A stretch of 64,000 bases of DNA from assembly GCA_963827605.1 (NCBI GenBank), contig CAWHBK010000002.1, positions 62,001 through 126,000 on the forward strand, given 5' to 3'. Origin of the DNA: DSYU01 sp963827605 (GTDB lineage Bacteria; Chloroflexota; Anaerolineae; Anaerolineales; Anaerolineaceae). Position numbers and translations under genes: made by a program. The notes under the pieces are model-generated. The model had not been told where the DNA came from and made no database searches. It was given only the letters and a program-made list of their open reading frames with translations. Position 1 is the stretch's first letter. Every line of letters begins with the position of its first letter. Below, piece after piece: positions 8,347-16,641 of the stretch.

Positions 8347-9249
8347 TCACCGCCGCTCGCCAATGCGCACATCCTGACGGGTGAGCTTGCCGCCCCGCAG
8401 GAGCTCGGCCTGCATGGTTTGGCCGGCCAGGTCCGCCGACAGGATATCCAGCAGCGTATCGTGGTCCGCCACCGGCTTTCCGTCCAGACCGACCAGAATA
8501 TCGCCCACCATCAGCCCCGACTGTTCCGCCGGTTGGCCGCGCTCCACGCCCACCAGCAGCAGACCGGTGAGCTGCGGGCGGCCCAAAACATTTTCCGCGT
8601 CCGCCGGAAGCTCTACCGCCTGGCTGCGGACACCCAGGTAACCGCGCCGGATGCGGCCGAACTGGGTCAGGCTCTGCCCAATCCGCCAGGCATGCGCGGC
8701 GGGAATGGCTAAAGAGGCGCCGGGCGCAAACCCGGATGTATTGATCCCCACGATCTTTCCATCCCCATCCACCAGCGGGCCGCCGGAAAAGCCGGGGTAT
8801 GGAATGGCATCCGTGCGGATAAAGCGTTCCAGCATGCCGCCTCGCCCGGTCCGCAGCGGACCGCCTACCGCGCCAACCACGCCCAGGCTGGCCTGGATGC
8901 CGTCTTTCTCCGGGCGTCCCAGCGCCAGCACGATTTGCCCCACCTGCGCCTCGCCCAAGGCTTGCGCGACGGGCAGGTTAACCGCACGGTCCAGGCGCAG
9001 CACGCTCAAATCGCTGCCCGGGTCGCGCCCGGCCACGCTGGCCTGGATTTGACTGCCGTCCGGTAAGCCAATATGAATATCCTCTTCCCGGTCCACCACG
9101 TGATTGGCCGTCAGCACCAGGCCGTTCTGGAATACGATCCCGCTCGCCCCGCCGCCCCTACGGGCATCCACTGTTACCGTTACTGCTCCCGCGGTATCTA
9201 CCGCGTGCGTCATCGCGTTCGATAAAGCGCTAAGTACATTCTCTTCCAT
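8347..9249 (-). CDS. HtrA-like serine protease with C-terminal PDZ
   Basis: A 300-residue HtrA/DegP-type protease. Triad blocks are LTANHVVDRE, DPGSDLSVLRL and YPGFSGGPLVDGDG. A PDZ domain begins at about residue 200 (RRGYLGVRSQAVELP) and ends at the C-terminus (LMVGDILVGLDGKPVADHDT). The start at 9249 follows GGAGGTTAT. There is no N-terminal signal peptide or membrane anchor, unlike classical DegP or DegS. It probably forms an operon with the shorter PDZ-less protease downstream. The likely role is protein quality control, but the compartment is uncertain. Confidence 0.87.
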   Translation of the reverse strand: MEENVLSALSNAMTHAVDTAGAVTVTVDARRGGGASGIVFQNGLVLTANHVVDREEDIHIGLPDGSQIQASVAGRDPGSDLSVLRLDRAVNLPVAQALGEAQVGQIVLALGRPEKDGIQASLGVVGAVGGPLRTGRGGMLERFIRTDAIPYPGFSGGPLVDGDGKIVGINTSGFAPGASLAIPAAHAWRIGQSLTQFGRIRRGYLGVRSQAVELPADAENVLGRPQLTGLLLVGVERGQPAEQSGLMVGDILVGLDGKPVADHDTLLDILSADLAGQTMQAELLRGGKLTRQDVRIGERR

Positions 9250-9513
9250 TTTTATAACCTCCATAGGTTGCGCTTCCGGCGGAAGAACCCGCTCAAGAAG
9301 GTCTTTGCTCCAATGACAGCAGTATAGCCATTGGCGCACCAGGTGAACATCCCACAATTAGCCAGGATGCCACCCGGGTATTCGACCAGGGAAGTATTAA
9401 TTCTGTCTTTCGGATGGGCGAAGGCGCGAGGGGCTTTAGCCACAAATCCAATTCGTTGCTATAATGACTTTGCCGTTCGCAGTGACACATGTTTTTTTTC
9501 AAAAGGGGTACCC

Positions 9514-10662
9514 ATGAATAATCGAAGCAACCGGGGATGCGGTTTTCGGACAGGGCTTTTGCTGCTGGTTTTGTTGTTTATCCTGGGTACCACCCAGTGG
9601 AGCCCCGCCCACCCGGTTTCGGCGCTTGCACCCACGCCGCCCAGCGGGCCGGCCAGCGTGCGCTTCGCCGGCGCCGCTATCAAAACAACCGCCCCGGCCG
9701 GAACGATCCAGCAAATCGACCTGCGCCCGGGCAGCGGAGCTTACCCTGGCTGCCTGGATTCCCTCGAAGCGCCCACCCTCAACTACAACAATGATAACCT
9801 CGAGCTGACCGATATCGCCATTATCTCCACCTGCGGGTGGCAGGCCGATGAGACGGTAAAGGTTACGCTGATGGACCCGCTGGGCAAATTCACTACCAGC
9901 GAAGTCAAAGCCGTGCCGGCCCGGCTAAAAAAAGGCGTCTACCAGGTGGACGTGTTCTACCAGCCCGGCGTGGATGCGCTGCCCGGGAAATACCGCTTTT
10001 CCCTGCAAGGCAGCACAACGGTGAAAGCCAAAATCACCTACCTGCGTCCCACGGCGGCCCGCCTGTATGTCTTGTCCGAAGACCGTTTCCGGCCCAATTT
10101 CTCCGCGCTGGGCGGCAAACAAAACCTGCGGTTGCACGGGTTTTTACCTAACGAACCGGTGCGCTTGCTGGCCTACCAGGTGGCCGGCACGCTGAACACC
10201 TTCTACGGCTGGCAGGATTACACTACCGACCCGCGCGGGCAGTTGATCATCCAGACGGAGATCCCCGAAGCAGGCCAGGATCGTGAGATGAACTACTACG
10301 CTTACGGGCGAGACACCCATTTTGTTCCCCTGCAGCGCTTCACCATGGACGCAGCCAATATCACCCGCCGGTTCAACATGGAACTGTACTGCCCCGGCGC
10401 GCAGACCCCGCGATTAAACGGTCCCGCGGCAGTCCGCCCGGCAGCAGGCGCCCCAACTCTGGAGATCCACCAGCAGCCCGGCTTCGGCAGCCGGGTAGTC
10501 ACGCGGGTCAGTGTTGATTCATCGCTGCGCACCTTCGGCTACCCCAAATGCATCGACCGCGCTTACTGGTGGCAGGTGTCCCTCAACAAACCACCGATGT
10601 TCGGTTGGGCAGCCGAAAGCTTCCTGGGAAATTATCTGGTCGAAGTCGATTCTGCACCATAA
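9514..10662 (+). CDS. Secreted protein with C-terminal SH3-like domain
   Basis: A 382-residue exported protein. The N-terminus is a signal peptide (FRTGLLLLVLLFILGTTQW, cut after SPAHPVSA or nearby). The middle holds beta-rich segments with no family I can name. The last 65 residues (PTLEIHQQPGFGSRVVTRV to MFGWAAESFLGNYLVEV) resemble a bacterial SH3 domain, which usually binds cell-wall or peptide ligands. The start at 9514 follows AAAAGGGG. A TATAAT box lies near 9460. It is divergent from the protease pair. Confidence 0.65.
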   Translation: MNNRSNRGCGFRTGLLLLVLLFILGTTQWSPAHPVSALAPTPPSGPASVRFAGAAIKTTAPAGTIQQIDLRPGSGAYPGCLDSLEAPTLNYNNDNLELTDIAIISTCGWQADETVKVTLMDPLGKFTTSEVKAVPARLKKGVYQVDVFYQPGVDALPGKYRFSLQGSTTVKAKITYLRPTAARLYVLSEDRFRPNFSALGGKQNLRLHGFLPNEPVRLLAYQVAGTLNTFYGWQDYTTDPRGQLIIQTEIPEAGQDREMNYYAYGRDTHFVPLQRFTMDAANITRRFNMELYCPGAQTPRLNGPAAVRPAAGAPTLEIHQQPGFGSRVVTRVSVDSSLRTFGYPKCIDRAYWWQVSLNKPPMFGWAAESFLGNYLVEVDSAP

Positions 10663-10676
10663 GATGGGTGGTTTGT

Positions 10677-10697
10677 GCCCGCCGGGCGGGCTTCTTT
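10677..10697 (+). terminator. Probable rho-independent terminator
   Basis: GCCCGC/GCGGGC stem (10677-10682 with 10686-10691) followed by TTCTTT, 15 bases after the secreted-protein stop. Confidence 0.5.
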
Positions 10698-10711
10698 CCC
10701 CTCGCCGGTCA

Positions 10712-11281
10712 TTATGTCGATTGGGCCGTTTTCACGGTCGGGATTCTTTGTTGGGTCAGTTCAGCGATAGCGTCGGCCAGATGCTTGTCGGTAATGTTGT
10801 AATCGCCGCTCTCGATCCGCAGCCGGTGGGCCGCGTTCAGCACATCGGAATGGGTAAACCCATCGGGAGGAACAAATTTAAAGCACGCCATTTCGAGCAG
10901 CTGCCCGTTCGGGTCGCGGAAGTAAATTGAGTCCATAAAGCCGCGGTCGATGGGACCGGTGTTGTGAATACCCCGTTCATTCAAGCGCTCCGCTACCTGG
11001 GTATAGGTGGCCCGCGAAACCGTATATGCCAGGTGGTGTAGATTGCCGATATTCTGCGGATTGGGCGCCGGGTCATCGACGCGCGTTGGCCGAACAAAAA
11101 ACGTAATCAGCCGCCCATCGCCCGGGTCAAAATACAGGTGGTTTTCCTCAGGTACATCCAGGTTGGGCTGCTCAAAGACCAGCGGCATACCCAGCACACC
11201 CTGGTAAAAATCGATAATCGCTTCGCGGTTTGAACCGACGAAGGTAATATGGTGGACACCCTGCGTTTGGATTTTTGTCAT
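10712..11281 (-). CDS. VOC family protein (glyoxalase/extradiol dioxygenase-like)
   Basis: A 189-residue vicinal-oxygen-chelate protein. Two beta-alpha-beta-beta-beta modules are visible, with candidate metal ligands His in GVHHITFVG, His in IGNLHHLAYTV and Glu in DPNGQLLEMACF. That spacing fits a metal-dependent dioxygenase or lyase such as ring-cleaving or glyoxalase-type enzymes. The C-terminal 45 residues are an extension with no obvious domain. No neighbouring aromatic pathway genes are present, so the substrate is unknown. Confidence 0.85.
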   Translation of the reverse strand: MTKIQTQGVHHITFVGSNREAIIDFYQGVLGMPLVFEQPNLDVPEENHLYFDPGDGRLITFFVRPTRVDDPAPNPQNIGNLHHLAYTVSRATYTQVAERLNERGIHNTGPIDRGFMDSIYFRDPNGQLLEMACFKFVPPDGFTHSDVLNAAHRLRIESGDYNITDKHLADAIAELTQQRIPTVKTAQST

Positions 11282-11543
11282 CCTTGCGTCTCCTCAGACA
11301 GTGAACCATTATCCCCCAAGGCTAACCGAACCGATCCAAAATAGGATTGCCCCTCTTTTGGATGGATGCGAATTGATTATAACATGGATAATTAATATCA
11401 CTATATCGCATGTGTTGTGACTGGTGGGATGTGCTTCCGTTTGTTTGGGAAAGGTATGGACGAGTGCCCGGCCCCTGCTCGCGCACCGCCTGGATGACAA
11501 GCGCTTTCTGGTTGAACCAGTAAAAACCAATTTCTCACAGACC

Positions 11544-11571
11544 TTGACATTCTCAGAACCTAAGGTATAAT
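11544..11571 (+). promoter_or_regulatory. Sigma-70-type promoter of the cold-shock gene
   Basis: TTGACA at 11544-11549 and TATAAT at 11566-11571, spacer 16 bp. It predicts an untranslated leader of about 135 bases before the csp ATG at 11714. The stretch from 11282 to 11543 holds no gene I can support. Confidence 0.75.
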
Positions 11572-11617
11572 TCTGGCTTGTATGATGCAATTTCGTTCAT
11601 GTAGGTTAGGATTAACA

Positions 11618-11649
11618 GCTCGAGGGCATTCATCCTCGGGCTTATTTTT
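11618..11649 (+). promoter_or_regulatory. Attenuator-like hairpin in the csp leader
   Basis: GCTCGAGG (11618-11625) pairs with CCTCGGGC (11634-11641), followed at once by TTATTTTT. This is the form of an intrinsic terminator, yet it lies inside the leader, downstream of the promoter and 65 bases before the start codon. Conditional read-through, perhaps by a cold-shock protein, is inference. Confidence 0.55.
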
Positions 11650-11713
11650 GTCGAACCGATGGAACACAGGCTGCATCCAATTCTTTTACAACTGCCAATA
11701 GGAGGCAAACACA

Positions 11714-11923
11714 ATGTCTGAGCGTATCATCGGTACGGTAAAATGGTTCAATGCTGAAAAAGGTTACGGTTTTCTGGCTCGCGAAGGCGGCCCGGATGTA
11801 TTCGTCCACTTTTCGGCCATCGAAGGTAGCGGTTACAAATCCCTGACCGAAGGTCAGACGGTGGAATTCTCGGTCGAGCAGGGCCCCAAGGGTCTGCAGG
11901 CGAGCAACGTTTTCCCCCGCTAA
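11714..11923 (+). CDS. Cold-shock protein, CspA family
   Basis: A 69-residue single cold-shock (OB-fold) domain that binds single-stranded RNA and DNA. RNP1 (KGYGFLARE) and RNP2 (VFVHFSAIE) motifs are intact. It follows AGGAGGC and a long structured leader, as is usual for csp genes. CspA-type proteins melt RNA secondary structure and can prevent transcription termination. A 16-bp stem terminator follows the stop. Confidence 0.95.
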   Translation: MSERIIGTVKWFNAEKGYGFLAREGGPDVFVHFSAIEGSGYKSLTEGQTVEFSVEQGPKGLQASNVFPR

Positions 11924-11940
11924 ACTAGCCATAAACTAAT

Positions 11941-11980
11941 AATAAGGATCTGCTTCTTCGAAGCAGGTCCTTATTTATTT
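11941..11980. terminator. Terminator after csp
   Basis: A 16-bp stem with one G-T pair (11941-11956 with 11960-11975, loop TTC), ending in a TTATTTATTT run. Confidence 0.85.
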
Positions 11981-12003
11981 AAATTTTCGGCGCATTAAAA
12001 CAT

Positions 12004-12030
12004 GGAGGCCCGCAGGGGATGCGGGCCTCC
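12004..12030 (-). terminator. Terminator-like hairpin after cstA
   Basis: GGAGGCCCGC (12004-12013) pairs perfectly with 12021-12030. It lies downstream of the minus-strand cstA stop and is followed on that strand by ATGTTTTAATG. Confidence 0.65.
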
Positions 12031-12066
12031 AAAAAGATGAAGCAAACGGAATGTTTTGGAGAAGGC

Positions 12067-13818
12067 TTAGTCGGTGCCAGACGGGGCCTGGACCAACCGG
12101 CCGCCCTTGCGCGCCATAACGGCTTGCACGGTCACGACAGCCATCCAGATGGCCAGCGCCAGGTAAATGAGGCACGCGATGGGAACAATGATGTTCGCGC
12201 CCGCTGGGAAGGCAAACACGCCTTTGACGACCGTGGCGGTCAGGAACATGCGCGCCAACGCCCAGGAGCTCATGATGAACATGACCACAGCCGGAACCAG
12301 GGTGACGATCCAGGCCTTGCGGTTCTTGGCGGTGTTGAGCAGCCAGATGGTCAGGCCGACCAGCGCCAGGGCAGCCAGCAGCTGGTTGGAAGCGCCAAAC
12401 GTCTGCCAGAAGACCTTCCAGGCCGGTACGGGCTTGCCAGCGGCATCCTGCAGGGTGATGAGGATCAGGAACATCGGCATACCGCCGGTGATGACCGTGG
12501 AGAAGATGCGACCAAACCAACCCTTCCAACCGGTGAGTTCCTGGATGATATAGCGGCCCAGGCGGGTGCAGATATCCAGGGTGTCATATACGAAGGTGGT
12601 GAAGGCCATCAGACCGAAGGAGATGCCAAACGCCGGGCTGACCCCAATCAATTGCATGAAGGCGCCGATACCAGAGGCATACACGAAGTTCGGCGACTTG
12701 GCCAGCAGCGCGCTGTCCTTGGTCAGGATCATCACCGTGGAGAGGGCGATCACCGCGACCACGCCTTCCAGCAGCATGGCGCCGTAGCCAATCACCTTGG
12801 TGTCGCTTTCGCGCTTGATCTGCTTGGAAGTGGTGCCGGAGCCAACCAGCGAATGGAAGCCGGAGACCGCGCCGCAGGCGACGGTAATGAATAACATCGG
12901 GAACATTGGGAAGAAGAAACCAGTGCCCATGGGTTTGGTGAAGGCCGGGTAATTGACCTTGAAACCGCCAAACAGGACACCGATCGCAGCCACGATCACT
13001 GCCGCGTACAGGAAGTAACCGCCCAGGTGACCGCGGGGCTGCAAGAGCATCCACACCGGCAGAACGGCCGCGACCAGGCAGTAGAGCATGATGATCACGT
13101 TCCAGACCTTTTGCGCGTCCAGTGGAGTGGCGAGGCCCAGAATTGCCTGTAGATTAAAGGGAATGAATTTCCCGATCCAGATCGCGACGCCGACCAGCGG
13201 GAGGAAGATAATGGTTGCCCAGGTGAGGCTGAGCTTGGTGTATTTGAGCAGAACGCCCATAATGATGGGCAGCGCCAGGTAGAGCAGTGAGGAAGTGGCG
13301 ATTGCACCACCGCCAACCATTTCGCCGTTGCCAATATCAATGGCATTCACGAACGAAGAGGTGGTGATGTCGGTGAAGGCAACCACGATCATTACCAGGG
13401 TGACAAAGACGAACAGGTTGAACAGAATCCAGGCGTTTCTGGAAACGTTCATACGCACGGTCTCTGTGATCGAGCGGCCCTTATTGCGCACCGAGGCAAT
13501 CAAAGCACCCATATCATGCACGCCACCGATGAAGATGGAGCCGATCAGAATCCAGATGAGCGCAGGCACCCAGCCATAGGCGATTCCGGCGATGATGGGG
13601 CCCGTGATAGGTCCCGCCGCCGCGATCGCCGAGAAGTGCTGGCCCATCAGGAATTTCGGTTCCGTGGGTACATAATCCAGACCGTCTTCCATCTCAACAG
13701 CAGGGGTCTTAAAGGTATCGTCGAGATCGAAGACTTTCTTGGCTAAGAAGGTGCCGTATGTGCGGTATGCGATGTACAGCAAACCGGACATAGCCAAAAC
13801 GATGAAAATGATGCTCAT
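12067..13818 (-). CDS. cstA: Carbon starvation protein A (CstA family transporter)
   Basis: A 583-residue polytopic membrane protein with about 15 hydrophobic segments. Family blocks include GQHFSAIAAAGPITGPIIAG, GSIFIGGVHDMGALIASVRN and FHSLVGSGTTSKQIKRESD. CstA and its relatives import peptides or pyruvate under carbon limitation. I chose the ATG at 13818 (MSIIFIVLAMSGLLY) because AGGAGG lies just upstream; an in-frame ATG at 13848 lacks a site. The protein is shorter than E. coli CstA, as in many Gram-positive and Chloroflexi forms. The leader holds a candidate promoter at 14017-14045. Confidence 0.92.
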   Translation of the reverse strand: MSIIFIVLAMSGLLYIAYRTYGTFLAKKVFDLDDTFKTPAVEMEDGLDYVPTEPKFLMGQHFSAIAAAGPITGPIIAGIAYGWVPALIWILIGSIFIGGVHDMGALIASVRNKGRSITETVRMNVSRNAWILFNLFVFVTLVMIVVAFTDITTSSFVNAIDIGNGEMVGGGAIATSSLLYLALPIIMGVLLKYTKLSLTWATIIFLPLVGVAIWIGKFIPFNLQAILGLATPLDAQKVWNVIIMLYCLVAAVLPVWMLLQPRGHLGGYFLYAAVIVAAIGVLFGGFKVNYPAFTKPMGTGFFFPMFPMLFITVACGAVSGFHSLVGSGTTSKQIKRESDTKVIGYGAMLLEGVVAVIALSTVMILTKDSALLAKSPNFVYASGIGAFMQLIGVSPAFGISFGLMAFTTFVYDTLDICTRLGRYIIQELTGWKGWFGRIFSTVITGGMPMFLILITLQDAAGKPVPAWKVFWQTFGASNQLLAALALVGLTIWLLNTAKNRKAWIVTLVPAVVMFIMSSWALARMFLTATVVKGVFAFPAGANIIVPIACLIYLALAIWMAVVTVQAVMARKGGRLVQAPSGTD

Positions 13819-14016
13819 TGCGAAAACCTCCTGGCGCCAGTAGCGCAAACCAAAATGATGGATTACGACTGCCTCAGGTTAACAACTGCCTGGAGCAGCG
13901 TAATTTGAAGAGAACAGCGATTATTGGGGCGGTAAAGCAGAGCAACTGAGAAAATAGGAGCAGTGAAAACCCACCGCAACTTAACCTATTGTATAACTTC
14001 AAGTCACAATCACTGC

Positions 14017-14045
14017 GTGATATAAATCCCATTTTTTAACGTCAA
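14017..14045 (-). promoter_or_regulatory. Candidate promoter of cstA
   Basis: On the minus strand TTGACG and TATCAC are separated by 17 bp. Two TTGTGAC half-sites on the same strand (near 14003 and 14061) recall CRP-type sites, but no full palindrome is present. Nothing else is seen between 13819 and 14089. Confidence 0.45.
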
Positions 14046-14089
14046 ATTACAGTTGAAATGTCACAAATAGAGGGTTTTAAAAAAATAAC

Positions 14090-14108
14090 GGGCTTGTGTT
14101 GCAAGCCC
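14090..14108 (-). terminator. Terminator of the EamA transporter gene
   Basis: GGGCTTG pairs with CAAGCCC. On the minus strand it is followed by GTTATTTTTTTAAAA, a classic U-tract. It lies 40 bases past the transporter stop. Confidence 0.8.
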
Positions 14109-14147
14109 ATTGCAAACTGCTAGTGAGGGACGGCTTTCTGCGTTTGC

Positions 14148-15101
14148 CTAGCGCTGGTGATGAAATAAAGATTGGCCCGTCACCCGTTTCAAGGAGCTGA
14201 GAAAAATGGGCAGCGAAGCGACGTTGACCATCCAGATCCCCGCCAGGATGATGAACCCACCCAGCAGCGAGACCCAGGTTAGCCGCTCGCCAAGCACCGC
14301 CCAGGCAACGATCACGGTCACCAGCGGCTCGATGTACAGGAACACACCCACCTGCGAGGCCGGGATGGATTTTAGCGCGTCGTACCAGAAAATATACGCG
14401 AGCCCGGAGCAGAAAATACCCAGGAACAGCACGCTCAGCCAGCCGTCCAACGGCAGGCGGAGGATGGCATCGAAATGCGGGTTAAATAAGAACAGGAGCG
14501 ATGTACCCACCCAGCCAAAGGCCATGACGTAAAACATCATGCGCGCCGCCGGGTGCTGCTGGAGCCCGCGCCGCGAAAGGATCGAAAACACCGCCCAGTT
14601 GGGGGCGCTGATCATCACCAAAAAATCGCCTGGGGTGATGCCCTGCCCGCCGGCCAGCGCGCGCACATCCCCCCGCGTGACCACCAGCAGCACGCCCAAC
14701 ACGGCGAAAAAGATCCCAAGCGCCTGGAATCCGGTCAGCTTTTCTTTTAACACCAACCAGCCCAGCAGGGCGATGAAGATGGGCGTTGTAGCGACGATCC
14801 ACGCGCTGGTGGTTGCCCGGGCGGTGACCAGCCCATTCGACTGCAGCCATTGATGGAAGGTGATGCCGATCAGCCCAAGCAGGGCAAAGTAAGGCAGGTC
14901 CGCGCGACGGGGCAGGACAAACTGCCTCCGGGCAGCCACCGTCAGCCCTAAGAGGGCCAGGCCCATCGCGAAACGCAGCCAGACGACCGTAACCGGCGGC
15001 AGATAGCGCAGCGCGACCTTCGTGGCGACAAACGATGCGCCCCAGAAGGTCACCGAGAATGTGGCCTGCAGAATGGGTACAAGCGCGGTTCTTTTCATCA
15101 A
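14148..15101 (-). CDS. EamA/DMT family transporter
   Basis: A 317-residue drug/metabolite transporter with ten predicted helices in two EamA repeats. The first repeat shows TFWGASFVATKVALRYLPPV and the second NWAVFSILSRRGLQ to WAVLGERLTWVSLLGGFIIL. Such proteins usually export metabolites or amino acids; the substrate cannot be told. It ends in a basic, His-containing tail. A hairpin with a U-tract follows. Confidence 0.9.
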   Translation of the reverse strand: MMKRTALVPILQATFSVTFWGASFVATKVALRYLPPVTVVWLRFAMGLALLGLTVAARRQFVLPRRADLPYFALLGLIGITFHQWLQSNGLVTARATTSAWIVATTPIFIALLGWLVLKEKLTGFQALGIFFAVLGVLLVVTRGDVRALAGGQGITPGDFLVMISAPNWAVFSILSRRGLQQHPAARMMFYVMAFGWVGTSLLFLFNPHFDAILRLPLDGWLSVLFLGIFCSGLAYIFWYDALKSIPASQVGVFLYIEPLVTVIVAWAVLGERLTWVSLLGGFIILAGIWMVNVASLPIFLSSLKRVTGQSLFHHQR

Positions 15102-15239
15102 GCCGATTATATCGGCCCGTCCGGAGAAAGCAATGGCCCAAATGGGTAATCAGGTCAATGCGCCGGTGGGTAGGACCTCCAGCTCCTCGAAATCTATCCA
15201 GCCGTTGAAGTTTACCGCGCCGGCTTGCCTCTGCTTGAC

Positions 15240-15683
15240 TTAAGGAACCCGGATCATTATGTGGAAGCTGCACAGGGAAAGGCCTTCCTGGTTGATTTCC
15301 CAGTTGGAAATATATGCACCGCTCGAGTTTGGGGCATCCATTGAAATTATAAAATCTACAATGCCGCCGGGGATAACCTCATACGGTAAATCACGTTCGT
15401 CATTTCCGGAATGCATCCGGTCGCCGCTGGCGAAACGAATGATCGCGCTGCCCGGCAGCCATGCGGCGTTGCCAGTGTTTTTAAGTGTCCAACGCGCATC
15501 AAACGGCTGCCCTGGCCGGAAGAGCGCATTATCGAAGAAATTTGCGAAAACCAACTCACAAGCATCCGTTCGAATGAGCGGCAGGTAGGCCCGGTAGGGC
15601 TGCTCCGGCACCTCACCGGCAGCATGGGAAAGCGACAGGAGAAGGGGCACAACGAAAATCAGGCGCAAAATGCGGGCGGCCAT
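15240..15683 (-). CDS. Secreted NBR1-type Ig-like domain protein
   Basis: A 147-residue exported protein: signal peptide (LRLIFVVPLLLSLSHAAGEV) followed by a single Ig-like domain of the type found next to BRCA1. Key blocks are RPGQPFDARWTLKNTGNAAW, IIRFASGDRMHSG and AYISNWEINQEG. These domains are common in Chloroflexi extracellular proteins and probably mediate binding on the cell surface. In-frame codons after the stop could encode a further short segment (see findings). Confidence 0.75.
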   Translation of the reverse strand: MAARILRLIFVVPLLLSLSHAAGEVPEQPYRAYLPLIRTDACELVFANFFDNALFRPGQPFDARWTLKNTGNAAWLPGSAIIRFASGDRMHSGNDERDLPYEVIPGGIVDFIISMDAPNSSGAYISNWEINQEGLSLCSFHIMIRVP

Positions 15684-15788
15684 GCTGGCTCCTTTTCCCC
15701 CGTTTATGAGGATACCAGAAGATGGGGTAGAGCCATTTTAGCATGGTTCAGTTCTCAAATATATGAAATTAAGGCAGCCTCTTTTTAG

Positions 15789-15842
15789 GAGAACGAACGT
15801 GCCACCCGGTTTACATGATTTACAGGAGACGCGTTCGTTCTC
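15789..15842. terminator. Long-loop inverted repeat between two minus-strand genes
   Basis: GAGAACGAACG (15789-15799) pairs with CGTTCGTTCTC (15832-15842), with a 32-base loop. There is no U-tract. A role as terminator of the gene ending at 15865 is possible but weak. Confidence 0.35.
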
Positions 15843-15864
15843 GCTTACCCGGCATGCGGCGATC

Positions 15865-16398
15865 TCACTTCGAAGGTATTGCAGGAGAGCCGGGGTGGTT
15901 TAATGCATAGGCAAACATTTTTTGCAACAGCTGCGGGCTACTGCGCCAGACGAAGGGGAATACGGGCAAGAAGCTGTTGTGGAAGGTAATGGACCCATTG
16001 GCATGCACCCGAATTTCCATTTCTTTTGACGCGCCAGATTCTTCCCAGATGATCCTTAACGCCAGGTGCGAAGCGCGCAGCTCCCCGGGCGATCCAACCC
16101 CGGTGGCATGCTGCAAGCTGCTGCTGGAAAGGCCATAATGGATGTAACAGCTCACCGCTTGCGACAGGCTGCCGCCGCGCTGGAGCGCTGCTTGTTCAGC
16201 CAGCGAGAGTATACCGCTATCCTGGGCCAGCGCGGTGAGTTGCCGGGTATACTCCTTCACCAGCGCCTGATTGGCTTGCATGCGCTGGTCATGCTCTAAC
16301 TTTTTGCGCTCAGCCTCACGCCGCTTTGCCAATACTTTATCCGCGCGTTTTCGCGCTTTGAGTAAGAAGCGGAGTTTTTCCTTTTGCTTTCGATCCAT
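15865..16398 (-). CDS. Hypothetical protein with basic coiled-coil N-terminus
   Basis: A 177-residue protein I do not recognise. Residues 1-60 are highly charged and helical (KQKEKLRFLLKARKRADKVL, EAERKKLEHDQRM), suggesting a coiled coil or nucleic-acid contact. The rest is a mixed alpha/beta domain with RASHLALRIIWEESG and FHNSFLPVFPFVWRSS. There is no signal peptide or membrane helix. It stands alone between a secreted Ig-like gene and a short repeat. Confidence 0.55.
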   Translation of the reverse strand: MDRKQKEKLRFLLKARKRADKVLAKRREAERKKLEHDQRMQANQALVKEYTRQLTALAQDSGILSLAEQAALQRGGSLSQAVSCYIHYGLSSSSLQHATGVGSPGELRASHLALRIIWEESGASKEMEIRVHANGSITFHNSFLPVFPFVWRSSPQLLQKMFAYALNHPGSPAIPSK

Positions 16399-16478
16399 GC
16401 CCGGCAGCCCTTATCGTTTTTTCTATTGTAGCAAAAGCCAGCCTGGAGATGAAAAGAGAATATTGGCCGGTGTACAGA

Positions 16479-16524
16479 GATGGCATCACCCATAGTGATG
16501 GCATCACCCATAATGGTGCCATCT
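16479..16524 (+). repeat. Tandem 18-bp repeat inside an inverted repeat
   Basis: GATGGCATCACCCATA occurs at 16479-16494 and again at 16497-16512, followed by ATGGTGCCATCTCT, which nearly matches the reverse complement of the left end. The block can fold as a hairpin. It lies between the hypothetical gene and the HAD gene. Confidence 0.6.
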
Positions 16525-16641
16525 CTATCGCGGATGATATCATTAGTATTGGATGTTCTTCTTGCTATCCAAAGGGTACAGGATGGATTTGCCTGCCTGC
16601 GAGGTCAGGCGGCCAGGTTACAGGAGGGCAACGTAAAGCGT

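Noticed and set aside
11309..11590. 93-codon minus-strand frame in the csp upstream region
   Set aside because: It covers the csp promoter and has no coding character.
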